Source: CBDUQN01 sp965369375 (GTDB lineage Bacteria > Krumholzibacteriota > Krumholzibacteriia > Krumholzibacteriales > Krumholzibacteriaceae). Taken from it: 49,795 nucleotides of DNA. The DNA is taken from the NCBI GenBank assembly GCA_965369375.1, contig CBDUQN010000014.1:1-49795 (forward strand), in the 5' to 3' direction. Made by a program: the position numbers and the translations under genes. This document shows positions 7,921-17,436 of the stretch, piece by piece. Each line of letters begins with the position of its first letter. Positions within the stretch are counted from its first letter, which is position 1. The notes beneath the pieces were generated by a model that saw nothing but the letters and a program-made list of their open reading frames with translations, was not told where the DNA came from and made no database searches.

Positions 7921-10152
7921 TTACGGAAATCCAATTGTTTTCAAAATTGCATCCACCCTCGGTCCCGAGGGCCGTATAGCTGGAGGCGCAGAGCTTAAAA
8001 AAGTCAACCAGCCATCACGCATTTCCACCGCCCTGTCGAGCCACCTGAATGCTTCGTCCTCTTCTCCGCGCACGCAATGAATGTTCGCAAAGAAAGTCGG
8101 CGGAACATACATCCGATCCGCCTTTTCCTTTAATTCCTTGAATAATACATCGGCTTTGCCCGTTTCGCCGGCGAGGTAGTAGGCGCTTATCAGTCGACTC
8201 AGCGCGATCGAAGCGCCGGTCGATAATTCCACCGCCCTCTCCAAAGCCGCAATTGCTTCCTCCATTTTCGGTTCGTACATATATGCCGTTCCGAGCCACA
8301 GGTACGGCTGCCAGTATCCCGGATCGATTTCGATTGCTTCGTTGAATATCTTTATCGCCTCTTCTCGCTCTCCAGCCAACATCGGAATCATCCCCGCCCA
8401 CGCAATTATCATTGGCGAGAGAGGATCGAGCCGCCGGGCGACGGCCGTCTCGGCGCGCGCCTCATCAAAGCGCTTCTGCAATGCGAGAAAAAGACTGTAA
8501 TTGATATGGGTCATAGAGTCGCCGGGATCGAGCTCCAGAGTCTTTCTGAAGTTGCATTCGGCTTCGACGCAATCCCAGTCGTAGGAGAAATTAATCGACG
8601 CGAGAACGTTGTATGCGGTTGCAATACCGTCATCAAGCGCCATAGCCCTCTCGAGATACCCGAGCGCCTTTTCGTGTGCCTCGATCGGCGGGATTACGCC
8701 CCAGAAGACATGGCTGTGGTACCAAATAGCCAAACCGACATAGGCCAGCGCGTAATCGGGATCTATCTCGACTGCCTTGTGCAAATACTCGATGCTTTTT
8801 TGATACCCCTCCGGTGTCAGGCTGTTCCAGTAGTATAGTCCCTTCATATAGACGGTGTATGCCTCGAGATTATCTGTATAGCGCTTTAGGAGTTGCTTCT
8901 CTTCTCCTTTCAGCAGCTTGATCTCGAGCTCTTTCACAATCGCCGCGGTTATTTCATCCTGAATGGCGAATATATCTTCCATCTCACGGTCGTACCGCTC
9001 GGACCAGAGGTGATATCCATTCTCGGTATTGATGAGCTGCGCGGTAACCCGGAGCCTGTTTCCCGCTCGGCGAACGCCCCCCTCGAGCACCGTGCCGACA
9101 CCCAGCTTCTTGCCCACCTCGCGCAAGTCGGTCTCTCCACCGCGGAAGCGAAACGCCGAGGTTCGCGCCGCGACACGGAGCCCCTTCAGCTGGGCTAGTG
9201 CATTGATGAGCTCCTCGGCGAGACCGTCGCCGAAGTACTCGTTTTCCGGATCGGGGCTCATGTTTACGAACGGCAGCACCGCGATGGATGGAGGACCATC
9301 GGTAATCCCGGTCTTTTCTTCCATGCGTTTCATAGTAACCGCATCTTTCAGCGATTGCAATTCATCGAGGAAAGCACTAACCTGCCGGAACCGCTCGTCC
9401 GGATTCTTGGCCAAAGCTCTGCTTATTATCTGATCGACCTCAGCCGGCGCATCGGCCCGCACGGCCGTGACCGGCATCGGTTCTTCATTGAGGATAGAAT
9501 AAATGACCGCCTGATCGTATTCTCCCCTAAACGGTGCCCGCCCGGTGAGCATCTCGTAGAGCACAACACCGAGCGACCAGATATCGGAGCGATGATCGAC
9601 CTCATCTCCCCTCGTTTGCTCCGGTGACATGTGATCGATGGTGCCGAGTGTTGTTCCCTCTTTTGTTATCTTCGTCTTCCCGGCAAGCTTGGCGAGCCCG
9701 AAATCGACGATCTTAACCATGTCTCTATCGGTGATCATGATGTTTGCCGGCTTTATATCACGGTGGACGATCCCCCGTTCATGAGCTCTTGCAAGACCCT
9801 CTGCAATTTGAATCCCTATGTCGAGCGCCTTATCGACCGGCATTGGTCCCTGTTCCACTCTGTGCTTCAACGAATCACCTTCGTAATACGCCATGCAGAT
9901 GAACATCCGGCCGTCATCGGTCTCATTGATTTCATGGATCGTGCAGATGTTCGGATGATCGAGAGCGGATGCGGCGCGCGCTTCGTGAATGAACCGATCA
10001 ATCACATCAGGATCACGCGTCAGCTCTTGTGGCAGGAACTTGAGCGCAACGAAACGCTCGAGCTTCGTGTCCTCAGCCTTGTAGACAACGCCCATCCCAC
10101 CCTCTCCGAGCATCTCGAGTATCCTGTAATGTGAAATGGTTTTGCCGATCAT
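7921..10152 (-). CDS. Ser/Thr protein kinase A with FlgO-like domain and TPRs, no membrane segment
   Basis: This Hanks-type kinase has 743 residues from the MIG start, which all kinases in this window share; the frame remains open 34 codons further upstream. The kinase domain (1-270) has the glycine loop LGEGGMGVVYKAED, Lys38 in VALKFL, HRDIKPANIM (130-139), DFGLAK (150) and MSPEQ, so it should be active. A FlgO/TolB-N-like module follows at about 294-420 (SIAVLPFVNMSPDPENEYF, LRVAARTSAFRF, HLWSERYDREMEDIF). About eight TPR-like helices run to the C-terminus. Unlike the paralogues of the array it lacks a transmembrane helix between kinase and FlgO-like domains, so it is predicted to be cytosolic. 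It is divergent from the HExxH protein gene at 10356. Confidence 0.9.
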   Translation of the reverse strand: MIGKTISHYRILEMLGEGGMGVVYKAEDTKLERFVALKFLPQELTRDPDVIDRFIHEARAASALDHPNICTIHEINETDDGRMFICMAYYEGDSLKHRVEQGPMPVDKALDIGIQIAEGLARAHERGIVHRDIKPANIMITDRDMVKIVDFGLAKLAGKTKITKEGTTLGTIDHMSPEQTRGDEVDHRSDIWSLGVVLYEMLTGRAPFRGEYDQAVIYSILNEEPMPVTAVRADAPAEVDQIISRALAKNPDERFRQVSAFLDELQSLKDAVTMKRMEEKTGITDGPPSIAVLPFVNMSPDPENEYFGDGLAEELINALAQLKGLRVAARTSAFRFRGGETDLREVGKKLGVGTVLEGGVRRAGNRLRVTAQLINTENGYHLWSERYDREMEDIFAIQDEITAAIVKELEIKLLKGEEKQLLKRYTDNLEAYTVYMKGLYYWNSLTPEGYQKSIEYLHKAVEIDPDYALAYVGLAIWYHSHVFWGVIPPIEAHEKALGYLERAMALDDGIATAYNVLASINFSYDWDCVEAECNFRKTLELDPGDSMTHINYSLFLALQKRFDEARAETAVARRLDPLSPMIIAWAGMIPMLAGEREEAIKIFNEAIEIDPGYWQPYLWLGTAYMYEPKMEEAIAALERAVELSTGASIALSRLISAYYLAGETGKADVLFKELKEKADRMYVPPTFFANIHCVRGEEDEAFRWLDRAVEMRDGWLTFLSSAPPAIRPSGPRVDAILKTIGFP

Positions 10153-10254
10153 ACCCATCTCTCGGATAAGGCATTTCAGTCCCAGCGTTCCAGCCGGGCA
10201 AGAACCGCCGTGCCGCTCGCGGTAGTATACACCGTCCGGGCCATCCAATGACAT

Positions 10255-10286
10255 ACTAAATTATTACGCCACTAAATTATTACGCC
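10255..10286. repeat. 16-bp perfect tandem duplication in a divergent spacer
   Basis: ACTAAATTATTACGCC occurs twice in tandem (10255-10270 and 10271-10286). It sits in the about 200-bp spacer between divergent kinase A (start 10152) and the HExxH protein gene (start 10356). Its AT-rich character and position would suit promoter or regulator binding, but no clear -35/-10 pair was settled on. Confidence 0.85.
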
Positions 10287-10355
10287 GCTTCGAGCAACAT
10301 TTACGCTGTGCGTCCGTAATAATAATCGATCTCCATCAATGTGAGGATGATTGCC

Positions 10356-11927
10356 ATGAAGAGGCGACGAAGGCTTCCCATATGCGTTATTGTAATCGTT
10401 CTTCTTGCCGGGATCATGAGCGCCACCTGCCGGGCCGCAGAAACGCTCACTGCAGACGGATACGGCATACTAAAGGTCTGCGAAGGCGTTATTCGCCTTT
10501 CCGAGAATCATCACGAAGATATATGGCCCGGGTATAACCTCGCCGAGAGACCGTTCATTGTGTATGTGCCCGAAAAATGGGTTTTTCTCTTCAACTGTTC
10601 CCATGATGTAGAAGGCTTTGGCCCGTACCCCGAGGGTTGGCCGGATCTTAAAACCCGCGCTCTCTATCGCCGGGGAACGTACCGGAATCTCGTAGGGCAG
10701 CTCGCCTTCAATGTCGAGGTCGACACGCTTGTGACATTCGCCGTCGGTCTCCCTGAGAAATTTACGGAAACATTCGACAACCCCGAACTCGCTGTTTTCG
10801 GTTACATCATGCACGAAGGATTCCACCAGTTCCAACGCGATTCTTTCGGTGAGATTCCCTGGGCGCGCGAAGAGCTCTACCCCATTCAAGATGTCGAGAA
10901 TTCGGCGTTATCATTTTTAGAGATGGTCATTCTCATCGACGCACTCGAGGCGATGAGAGCCGACGACAGAGGGAGATGCCTCGAGTTGATAACGCTCTTT
11001 GTTGCGGTGAGAAACCGGCGCTGGAACCGTGCCGCTCCGTTTGTGGCAACGTATGAACAGGGACAGGAGATCAATGAGGGAACCGCCAAGTACGTTGAAT
11101 TGAAGAGTATCTATCTGATGGCGGATTTTCAGTACGAATCAAATTTGCAAGGACTCGTAAAACCTCTCACGGAGAGCTTTGAATCGATATCAATGCCTGA
11201 TCACCTGATCTACGAATTCCACAATCGTATGAAAGAGGGCTTCGTGTCACCGGAAGATATGCCGAGAAACAGGATTTACCCTGTCGGAAGCGCTCAGGGA
11301 TTTTTGCTCGATTATCTCGGAATCGATTGGAAGGTCACGGCGCAGGAGGCAGGCCCCGGATTCACCTATGCGGCCCTGTTTCTAAACCGGCTCGATATGC
11401 GCGAAGGTGAATTCGAGCGACTGGTGGACGAAGCGAAAAACAGGTACGGCTATGAACATATCCTCGCTGCAACATCAACGTCTATTGACGAGTATCTCGC
11501 TGGTTATCACAAAGAGCTCGCCGCATTCCACGGGCAGACAGGATACCGGATAGAGCTGGACTTCTCATACACGAGCATATCACGGTCTCGAATGAGCAGG
11601 GCCAAAAAGTGGATCGTCGACAATGGAACCCGGACACTCTGCAATTACTTCGACGTCTACACTCTCGAGAACAATTATCTATCACTGCAATTGCACAAGC
11701 GAGGAGTGCTGGAAAAAAACGATTGGGACGAGAAGAAAAAAGCGGTTGTGTTCTACGCCGCTGCTATCGATACCGTACTCCTCGACGGCGGGGCGATACC
11801 AATGAACGAAGATTTCCAACACACATTCGAAGCAATCGAATTGTTCGGGCACAACGTACATTTTTCCGCTCACACGCCGGGCGCTGTCACTGCGGCGGGC
11901 AGGAATATTAAAATTACACTGCGATAA
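10356..11927 (+). CDS. Secreted putative HExxH metallopeptidase, family not recognised
   Basis: The 523-residue protein (from ATG 10356, with GAGG 9 nt upstream; an earlier GTG at 10341 is in frame) has a basic N-terminus and a signal peptide ending at about CRAAE. The sequence GYIMHEGFHQFQRDSF contains an HExxH zinc-binding motif (about residues 153-157). About 85 residues later EINEGTAKYVE offers a Glu suited as third zinc ligand in a gluzincin-like arrangement. The C-terminal 150 residues look like beta-structure without a known domain. I do not recognise the family. Peptidase activity is an inference from the motif pair only. It is divergently transcribed from kinase A and convergent with the large envelope protein gene that follows. 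Confidence 0.65.
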   Translation: MKRRRRLPICVIVIVLLAGIMSATCRAAETLTADGYGILKVCEGVIRLSENHHEDIWPGYNLAERPFIVYVPEKWVFLFNCSHDVEGFGPYPEGWPDLKTRALYRRGTYRNLVGQLAFNVEVDTLVTFAVGLPEKFTETFDNPELAVFGYIMHEGFHQFQRDSFGEIPWAREELYPIQDVENSALSFLEMVILIDALEAMRADDRGRCLELITLFVAVRNRRWNRAAPFVATYEQGQEINEGTAKYVELKSIYLMADFQYESNLQGLVKPLTESFESISMPDHLIYEFHNRMKEGFVSPEDMPRNRIYPVGSAQGFLLDYLGIDWKVTAQEAGPGFTYAALFLNRLDMREGEFERLVDEAKNRYGYEHILAATSTSIDEYLAGYHKELAAFHGQTGYRIELDFSYTSISRSRMSRAKKWIVDNGTRTLCNYFDVYTLENNYLSLQLHKRGVLEKNDWDEKKKAVVFYAAAIDTVLLDGGAIPMNEDFQHTFEAIELFGHNVHFSAHTPGAVTAAGRNIKITLR

Positions 11928-12010
11928 TGAAACGGGAAAGAGACCGCCGTGCCGCCCAAGGATCAGCTCAGCGTGACGATGTAACACCTGCGATGCCTAT
12001 CAACGCGGCG

Positions 12011-14485
12011 CTACTTGGCCTGAGCCCTTCTCACCCGATAACGGGAAATCTGGTAAATTACGATCACGCAAAACCAGAAAAAGGTCAGGAGCGCCATCAC
12101 CATCGAAACAAACAAGGACCACAGGAACAATCCGAAAATAACGAATACAGTTACCTTGGATTGTACTATTCTCTCCACTGTTTTCTCATGCCTTTTGTAG
12201 TAATCGGCGAACGATTGCGCCGCTGTGCCCAACCGGCCCAATCCCCTCCCGATCATTCTCCTGTTCGCGGACAAGATCAGGACGACGATAGCGGCGAGCA
12301 GCCACTTGAACGCCTTCATGACCCAGCTTCGGTTGTAGACGACGCTCATGGTGAGCTCGTCATCGCTCTTTACGATGGTCCTCGCAAATCGATACACCTG
12401 CCCGCCGGTTGGAACCTCTATATGTATCGGCAACACGCCCGTTCCTCTCGAGCCGGAATGGACAATTCCCTGATAGGCGTTTTGCGCGAGCCCCTCGAGC
12501 CGGCCGCTGAACTCGAGCTCGGCATTGACCTGCCGTGAAATCTCCTCCTCCTTAACGGGCAGATTCCTGAAGCTGCTTCTGTAATCCTTGCCCTTGTAAA
12601 TTTTCTTGAGATCGTATGTTTGAAGTTCGTCCGCTTCGCGGCCGGCAAGTCCGCCGATTTCGCTCATGGCCTCCTGGTCGAACTGCCGCTGGGAGCCGGT
12701 AAAGATATTCAGGCCCCGTATGATTTCTTCTTTTTCGAGCGTGCTCGAAAAATAGAGGTAGTTATAATCATTCGGCAGATATACCGACCAGATAAGCCGG
12801 CTAACCAACAGATCGACGGACGGCAGGCGGGCTTTCCTGGAGCTCCACAGTGCGAATCGATCCTCGGTCAGGCAGTAGATAACCTCGACGGGGAACGTCT
12901 GGAGCACGTTGTTCATATACTGGGACCGTATCAACGGCACGAGGAGATGTCCCTGTTCCTTCATCGACGACTCGACGGGTTGATTACAGACAAAAACACT
13001 CCAGACATCCGATTCCTCCGGCAGCTTAATTTCGAGAAACTGCTTTGCGTTGTTCCGCACCTGATACACGAGACGGTGCACTATTTTGCCGTCCTCCGTG
13101 AAAAGCGTCACGATGCTCGCCGAATTGATAGCGGCAACCGGCACGGCGATTTTCTCGTGCTTCTCGATATCGAGCACCAGTGCATAGGGGTGCTTGAGAT
13201 ACTTGAAACCGAGCATGAGCGGCTTGACCGACTTGTTGAAGAGAAGAGGCGGCAGTTTTTGCACGGCAATTTTCTCCACTCCCTCACTCTCGGGGACCTT
13301 GACTTCGGCGCTCGTGATGAGCTCGATGCCGATAAATCCCGTTTCACGAACGGTATCGAGGGCGCGGATGCCTGAAAACTCGGTGGTTTCGCCGTTTTCC
13401 GGCAGTGTCTTTTCCGCGATGATGTTGACGGTGACAGCGCCCTTTTTGGCATAGGTAAAGGGGATATGTATAACGCGCAGATCATCGGTAACCTTTTCCT
13501 GCCATTCGCCCACCACCTCACCGGTTACACTGAGAACATTGACATCGTCGGGAATCGACACGCTGACGGCATCGACTTCACTGTGAAGAATGTTGTAAAT
13601 GACATCAGCATTGATTTTCAGCGCATCATCATCGATGGAAACGAGATTATATATCTCGCAGTAGAGCTTCGGCGGGATCTTCTCGGCAACGGCGATCTTC
13701 TTGCGCCACTGAACACTCATCGTGCGGCCGGGGGTGATAACCGCGAACACATTCGTTGCGTTATCCGACACGGTTGTCAATACATGCTGTGCCTGAGGTA
13801 TATCGACATCGATATCCTTCAGCGGTATCTCCAGCCTCAGAAGGGTGATCGGTGTTTCCAGAATGCCGATGTCAATCTTGTGGGGGCCCCTCTCCAACGA
13901 TGATTTCAATGAAAATGAAGCATCGACGGTATACTCGCCCGGTCTGCTGAGAATCACCGTGTGGTACCCATTCTCACGTAGAACGAGTGCCTGCTCACCG
14001 TCTATCTTCACATCCTCGAGTGCGATGTTCTGAGGAAGGATCGGCACCTTGACATACCCGTCTTTTTTCAAGACATGCACCTTTAGTGTACCGGAGAAAG
14101 ATGTGTCGATCTTTCTCATCTTGCCTGTGTAGATAGCCTTTGTTATCAGAAAATCGAACGGGGGAAGATCGTCCGGACCCACCGGCGGCTTCATCTCGTT
14201 TACGAGTTTCTCGAATTCCGCGCGTGTAAGGACAACGTTGCCCTCCCGCATCGTGTGTGCCGGCGTTGTTTTTATCCCGGTCTGCGCCACGAGCTTTTGA
14301 AACGCATCGAGTGAGAGAACGACCTCTTTTTCATCGAGGCGCAGCAGCTGTTTGAACTCGTCCCACGGAATGGTCAGCTGGCTTCTTTCTCCCGTGTTAT
14401 CCTCCGCTTGGAGCGCGACGGCATGATGGATGCTCAGTAGAAGAAACGCCACGGCGAGAGTGCTGAAGAATGCTCTTTTTCGCAT
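12011..14485 (-). CDS. Large envelope protein with signal peptide and two C-terminal membrane helices
   Basis: The 824-residue protein starts with a signal peptide (FFSTLAVAFLLLSIHHAVA). A short helical region follows that twice uses an EF(K/E)xL(L/V) pattern (DEFKQLLRLDE, AEFEKLVNEM). A long beta-rich extracytoplasmic part then runs to about residue 710 (for example DGYVKVPILPQNIALEDV). Two hydrophobic segments near the end (WLLAAIVVLILSA at about 725-740 and FVIFGLFLWSLFVSMVMALL at about 778-805) anchor it, with a basic tail RYRVRRAQAK. I do not recognise the family and assign no function; a surface or periplasmic sensor or scaffold is possible. A promoter with an extended -10 lies upstream at 14600-14628, so it is likely its own transcription unit downstream of the kinase array. 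Confidence 0.78.
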   Translation of the reverse strand: MRKRAFFSTLAVAFLLLSIHHAVALQAEDNTGERSQLTIPWDEFKQLLRLDEKEVVLSLDAFQKLVAQTGIKTTPAHTMREGNVVLTRAEFEKLVNEMKPPVGPDDLPPFDFLITKAIYTGKMRKIDTSFSGTLKVHVLKKDGYVKVPILPQNIALEDVKIDGEQALVLRENGYHTVILSRPGEYTVDASFSLKSSLERGPHKIDIGILETPITLLRLEIPLKDIDVDIPQAQHVLTTVSDNATNVFAVITPGRTMSVQWRKKIAVAEKIPPKLYCEIYNLVSIDDDALKINADVIYNILHSEVDAVSVSIPDDVNVLSVTGEVVGEWQEKVTDDLRVIHIPFTYAKKGAVTVNIIAEKTLPENGETTEFSGIRALDTVRETGFIGIELITSAEVKVPESEGVEKIAVQKLPPLLFNKSVKPLMLGFKYLKHPYALVLDIEKHEKIAVPVAAINSASIVTLFTEDGKIVHRLVYQVRNNAKQFLEIKLPEESDVWSVFVCNQPVESSMKEQGHLLVPLIRSQYMNNVLQTFPVEVIYCLTEDRFALWSSRKARLPSVDLLVSRLIWSVYLPNDYNYLYFSSTLEKEEIIRGLNIFTGSQRQFDQEAMSEIGGLAGREADELQTYDLKKIYKGKDYRSSFRNLPVKEEEISRQVNAELEFSGRLEGLAQNAYQGIVHSGSRGTGVLPIHIEVPTGGQVYRFARTIVKSDDELTMSVVYNRSWVMKAFKWLLAAIVVLILSANRRMIGRGLGRLGTAAQSFADYYKRHEKTVERIVQSKVTVFVIFGLFLWSLFVSMVMALLTFFWFCVIVIYQISRYRVRRAQAK

Positions 14486-14599
14486 CGTAATTTCCTTTCG
14501 CCCTTACGGGCTTCTCGGGTGTTTCATGGGTACTGAAGTTGGAAAGAATCGTTGATTCATCTAACCCGTTATTTGATAGCAAGTTACGTGTAACATACC

Positions 14600-14628
14600 A
14601 TTATAGCATTTTCCAGTCCAATTTTCAG
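14600..14628 (-). promoter_or_regulatory. Extended -10 promoter for the large envelope protein
   Basis: On the minus strand CTGAAA (14623-14628) is separated by 17 nt from TATAAT (14600-14605), which is preceded by TGC to give an extended -10. It would start a leader of roughly 105 nt before the ATG at 14485. The rest of the 252-bp spacer 14486-14737 contains an imperfect palindrome at 14677-14696 (CGTC...GACG) and no gene. Confidence 0.5.
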
Positions 14629-14737
14629 GGTGCCAGGGGATTTGAATCTGTTCGGATAGGATTTATGGGATGATGCCGTCTTTTTATAAAAGGACGTTCA
14701 GGCTGTTAACCTGTTATTAAGAAATCTGTTAAGTCGA

Positions 14738-17362
14738 TTATTGCGCGCCCTTCGAATACCTGCGGAGGATTTCCTTGAACCGCGGATGGTCGCGCAGCGG
14801 ATCAACGATGGGAGTAATTTCGAGAAGGGGAACGGAAACCCATGATGGAACAGACAGCAGATGTTCAATGAGGTCGAGAGCGGCGTCATGCTCTCCCACC
14901 TTGATGTAAATCCATGCTAATTCCAGTTTCCGTTGGGATGAGCGGAGTGCATCGTCGGCATTGAGCTCCAAACCCTTCTTCCCCATGAGAATTGCATTTT
15001 CTTTTTGTCCGAGACCCGCATAAACGCGGCCGAGTGTGCTATGGGCCGGACCGTCCTCGGGGCACTCCCGAACAACCGTTTCCATGAGAGCCAGGGCGGA
15101 GTCGTAAGCGGTACGGGCTCGTTCCGGGTCGCCCAAATACTCGTATGCGATCCCCGCAAGAAGTTCGCGGGGCGTTATGGGAGTTGCAAAATCGTAGTAG
15201 AATCCACCTGGTAGATCTGAAATGCAGTTCAGGGCCCCCTGATAGTCTCCTTCATATATGTGCAGATAAAAAAAGTATTCTATGTTAAGCGGATGCTCAC
15301 GCCTGGGAGAAGATTCCAAGATAGTTCTAGCCCCCTTGATATCTCCCTTCCAATACAAGATGTTCATTCCTTTCGAGTAGTAGGAGGCGTCCTGTTGAGG
15401 ATCCAGAGTCAAAGACCGGTCGAAATAGCGCTCTGCTTCGGCGTATTGCCGCAGGTAACTGTAGGTCAATCCTAGCTGCATATACAACCAGAAATTTGTC
15501 GGATCGAGTGCAGCCGCTTTCTCGATGTAATCGATGGCCTCCTGGAACAATCCCTGGCGCCTCCAGATATAGGCTATAGACTCAAACAGGTGAGAATTGT
15601 TCGGCATGCCTTTGGTCGCGATGGCGAACTCTCTGAGCGCCGGGTCAAAATCAGAAAAGCCCATGTAATAGTAACCACCGAGTGCGAAGTGGGCTTCTGG
15701 AAGGTCCGGCTGCAGTTCGAGAGCCCTCTCAGCCGCCGCTTTTGCTTTGGCGAGCCTCTCATCAGTTTTATCGAATCCCCAAAAATACAATTCGCCATGC
15801 ACGTCGGAAAGCCTCGCGTACGCAAGGGCAAAGGTGGGATCCAGCTCGACCGCCTGCCGTAACAGCGTCTCCGCACTGCGCCATTTATCCTCCCGTGAGC
15901 CGGCCCGGCTTAGGTGAGTGATCCCGCGGAGGTATACTTCGTAGGCGAGAAGATTCTCGGTCGGTTTCGCTTCGACTGCGTCGCGTTCCCGCTTCAACAT
16001 AGAGATGCCGATCTGTTCGATGATACGCCCGGCGATATCGGACTGTACGGCGAATATATCCTCGAGCACACGGTCATACCGTTCCGCCCAGAGATGTGTA
16101 TCGTCGGATACGCGAATCAGCTGCGGCGTGACGCGGATGCGGCTCCCGTCTGCTGCCTTTTTGTCCCACCGGACGGTCCCTTCGAGCACGTAATCAACCC
16201 CCAGATCCTCACCGATCTGCCTCAGCGTTTTGCCGGTCCGATCGTAATTGACGGCGCTCGTGCGCGAGATGACTCCGAGCCCGCTCACGGCGGCGAGCCT
16301 GCTCGTGATCTCTTCAGTCATCCCTGCGGCAAAGTATTCGTCATCAGGCGACCCGAGATTCTCGAATGGCAGCACAACAAGCATTTTTCTATCGTCGGAG
16401 ACGGGCTCTTCCTGTGTGCCGAAATAACGGGGGAGAAACTGGGTGGCCAGGACGATGAGCACTGCGGCCATTGCCAGCCAAGACAGGTAAATAAGCTTGT
16501 TCGTCTTCGCCGGCCGCCGCGCTGAAGAAGAAACCGTCCGGGCGGTCTTGAAACTCTCTGAAACCTGCCGGAGGTCCGTGATGATATCGGCCATGCCCTG
16601 GTACCGCTGACCCGGATCTTTTCGCAAACATTTGGCGGCGATTCTTTCGAGTTCCATAGGAACGCCCGAGCGCAAGCCCGTCACCGGCTCCGGCTCTTCG
16701 TTCAGAATCGAATAGACCATCGCCTGCTCGTAGTCACCCCTGAAGGGGCGCTGACCCGTGATCATCTCGTAGATCACGACACCGAGCGACCAGATATCGG
16801 CGCGGCGATCGACATCGTCTCCGCGGGCCTGTTCGGGCGACATATAGGCGAAGGTCCCGAGCGTCGTATCCGCTTTGGTCAGCACCGTCTGCCCGCGCGC
16901 CTTGGCGAGGCCGAAATCCATGATCTTCACCTGCCCCCGTGGCGTGATCATGATGTTGGCCGGCTTGATGTCGCGGTGGACGATCCCTTTCTCGTGGGCT
17001 TCGCGCAGACCCTCGGCCACCTGAATCGCGATGTCGATCGCACTATCGAGTTTGAGTGGTCCCCTTTGGATCACCGCTTTGAGGCTCTCACCTTCGATGC
17101 ACTCCATCACAATAAAGGACTGCCCTTCATGCTCTTCGATCTCATGAATCGTGCAGATGTTGGCGTGGCTTAGGGCAGCAGCGGCCTGGGCCTCATGGAT
17201 AAAGCGCGCCTTCTCCTCATCAGTGCCGAGCGCCTGGGACGGGAGGAACTTCAGCGCAACGGTCCTCTTGAGCTTGATATCCTCCGCCTTGTAGACGACC
17301 CCCATCCCACCTTGCCCAAGCTTCTCCAAGATTTCATAATGTGAAACGGTTCTGCCGATCAT
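14738..17362 (-). CDS. Ser/Thr protein kinase B, membrane-anchored, FlgO-like domain plus TPRs
   Basis: This is the last gene of the five-kinase array (874 residues). The kinase domain at 1-270 carries LGQGGMGVVYKAED, VALKFL, HRDIKPANIM, DFGLAK and MSPEQ. A single membrane helix lies at about 292-312 (LSWLAMAAVLIVLATQFL). The presumed extracytoplasmic part has a FlgO/TolB-N-like module (MLVVLPFENLGSPDDEYFAA, TPQLIRVSDDTHLWAERYD) and about ten TPRs (for example AYARLSDVHGELYFWGFD). In this family the first half phosphorylates cytosolic partners while the second half is thought to bind ligand or protein. It is closest in layout to kinase E, whose FlgO-like module shares MLVVLPFENLGSP and the same EGTVRW segment, suggesting duplication. 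It starts 74 nt after the stop of kinase C. Confidence 0.9.
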   Translation of the reverse strand: MIGRTVSHYEILEKLGQGGMGVVYKAEDIKLKRTVALKFLPSQALGTDEEKARFIHEAQAAAALSHANICTIHEIEEHEGQSFIVMECIEGESLKAVIQRGPLKLDSAIDIAIQVAEGLREAHEKGIVHRDIKPANIMITPRGQVKIMDFGLAKARGQTVLTKADTTLGTFAYMSPEQARGDDVDRRADIWSLGVVIYEMITGQRPFRGDYEQAMVYSILNEEPEPVTGLRSGVPMELERIAAKCLRKDPGQRYQGMADIITDLRQVSESFKTARTVSSSARRPAKTNKLIYLSWLAMAAVLIVLATQFLPRYFGTQEEPVSDDRKMLVVLPFENLGSPDDEYFAAGMTEEITSRLAAVSGLGVISRTSAVNYDRTGKTLRQIGEDLGVDYVLEGTVRWDKKAADGSRIRVTPQLIRVSDDTHLWAERYDRVLEDIFAVQSDIAGRIIEQIGISMLKRERDAVEAKPTENLLAYEVYLRGITHLSRAGSREDKWRSAETLLRQAVELDPTFALAYARLSDVHGELYFWGFDKTDERLAKAKAAAERALELQPDLPEAHFALGGYYYMGFSDFDPALREFAIATKGMPNNSHLFESIAYIWRRQGLFQEAIDYIEKAAALDPTNFWLYMQLGLTYSYLRQYAEAERYFDRSLTLDPQQDASYYSKGMNILYWKGDIKGARTILESSPRREHPLNIEYFFYLHIYEGDYQGALNCISDLPGGFYYDFATPITPRELLAGIAYEYLGDPERARTAYDSALALMETVVRECPEDGPAHSTLGRVYAGLGQKENAILMGKKGLELNADDALRSSQRKLELAWIYIKVGEHDAALDLIEHLLSVPSWVSVPLLEITPIVDPLRDHPRFKEILRRYSKGAQ

Positions 17363-17436
17363 GTCAATTCTCTGATTCGCTCATTCATCCTTGTTACTAT
17401 TTAATCATTCAAATCGTTTTGAGTATAATCTTATCA

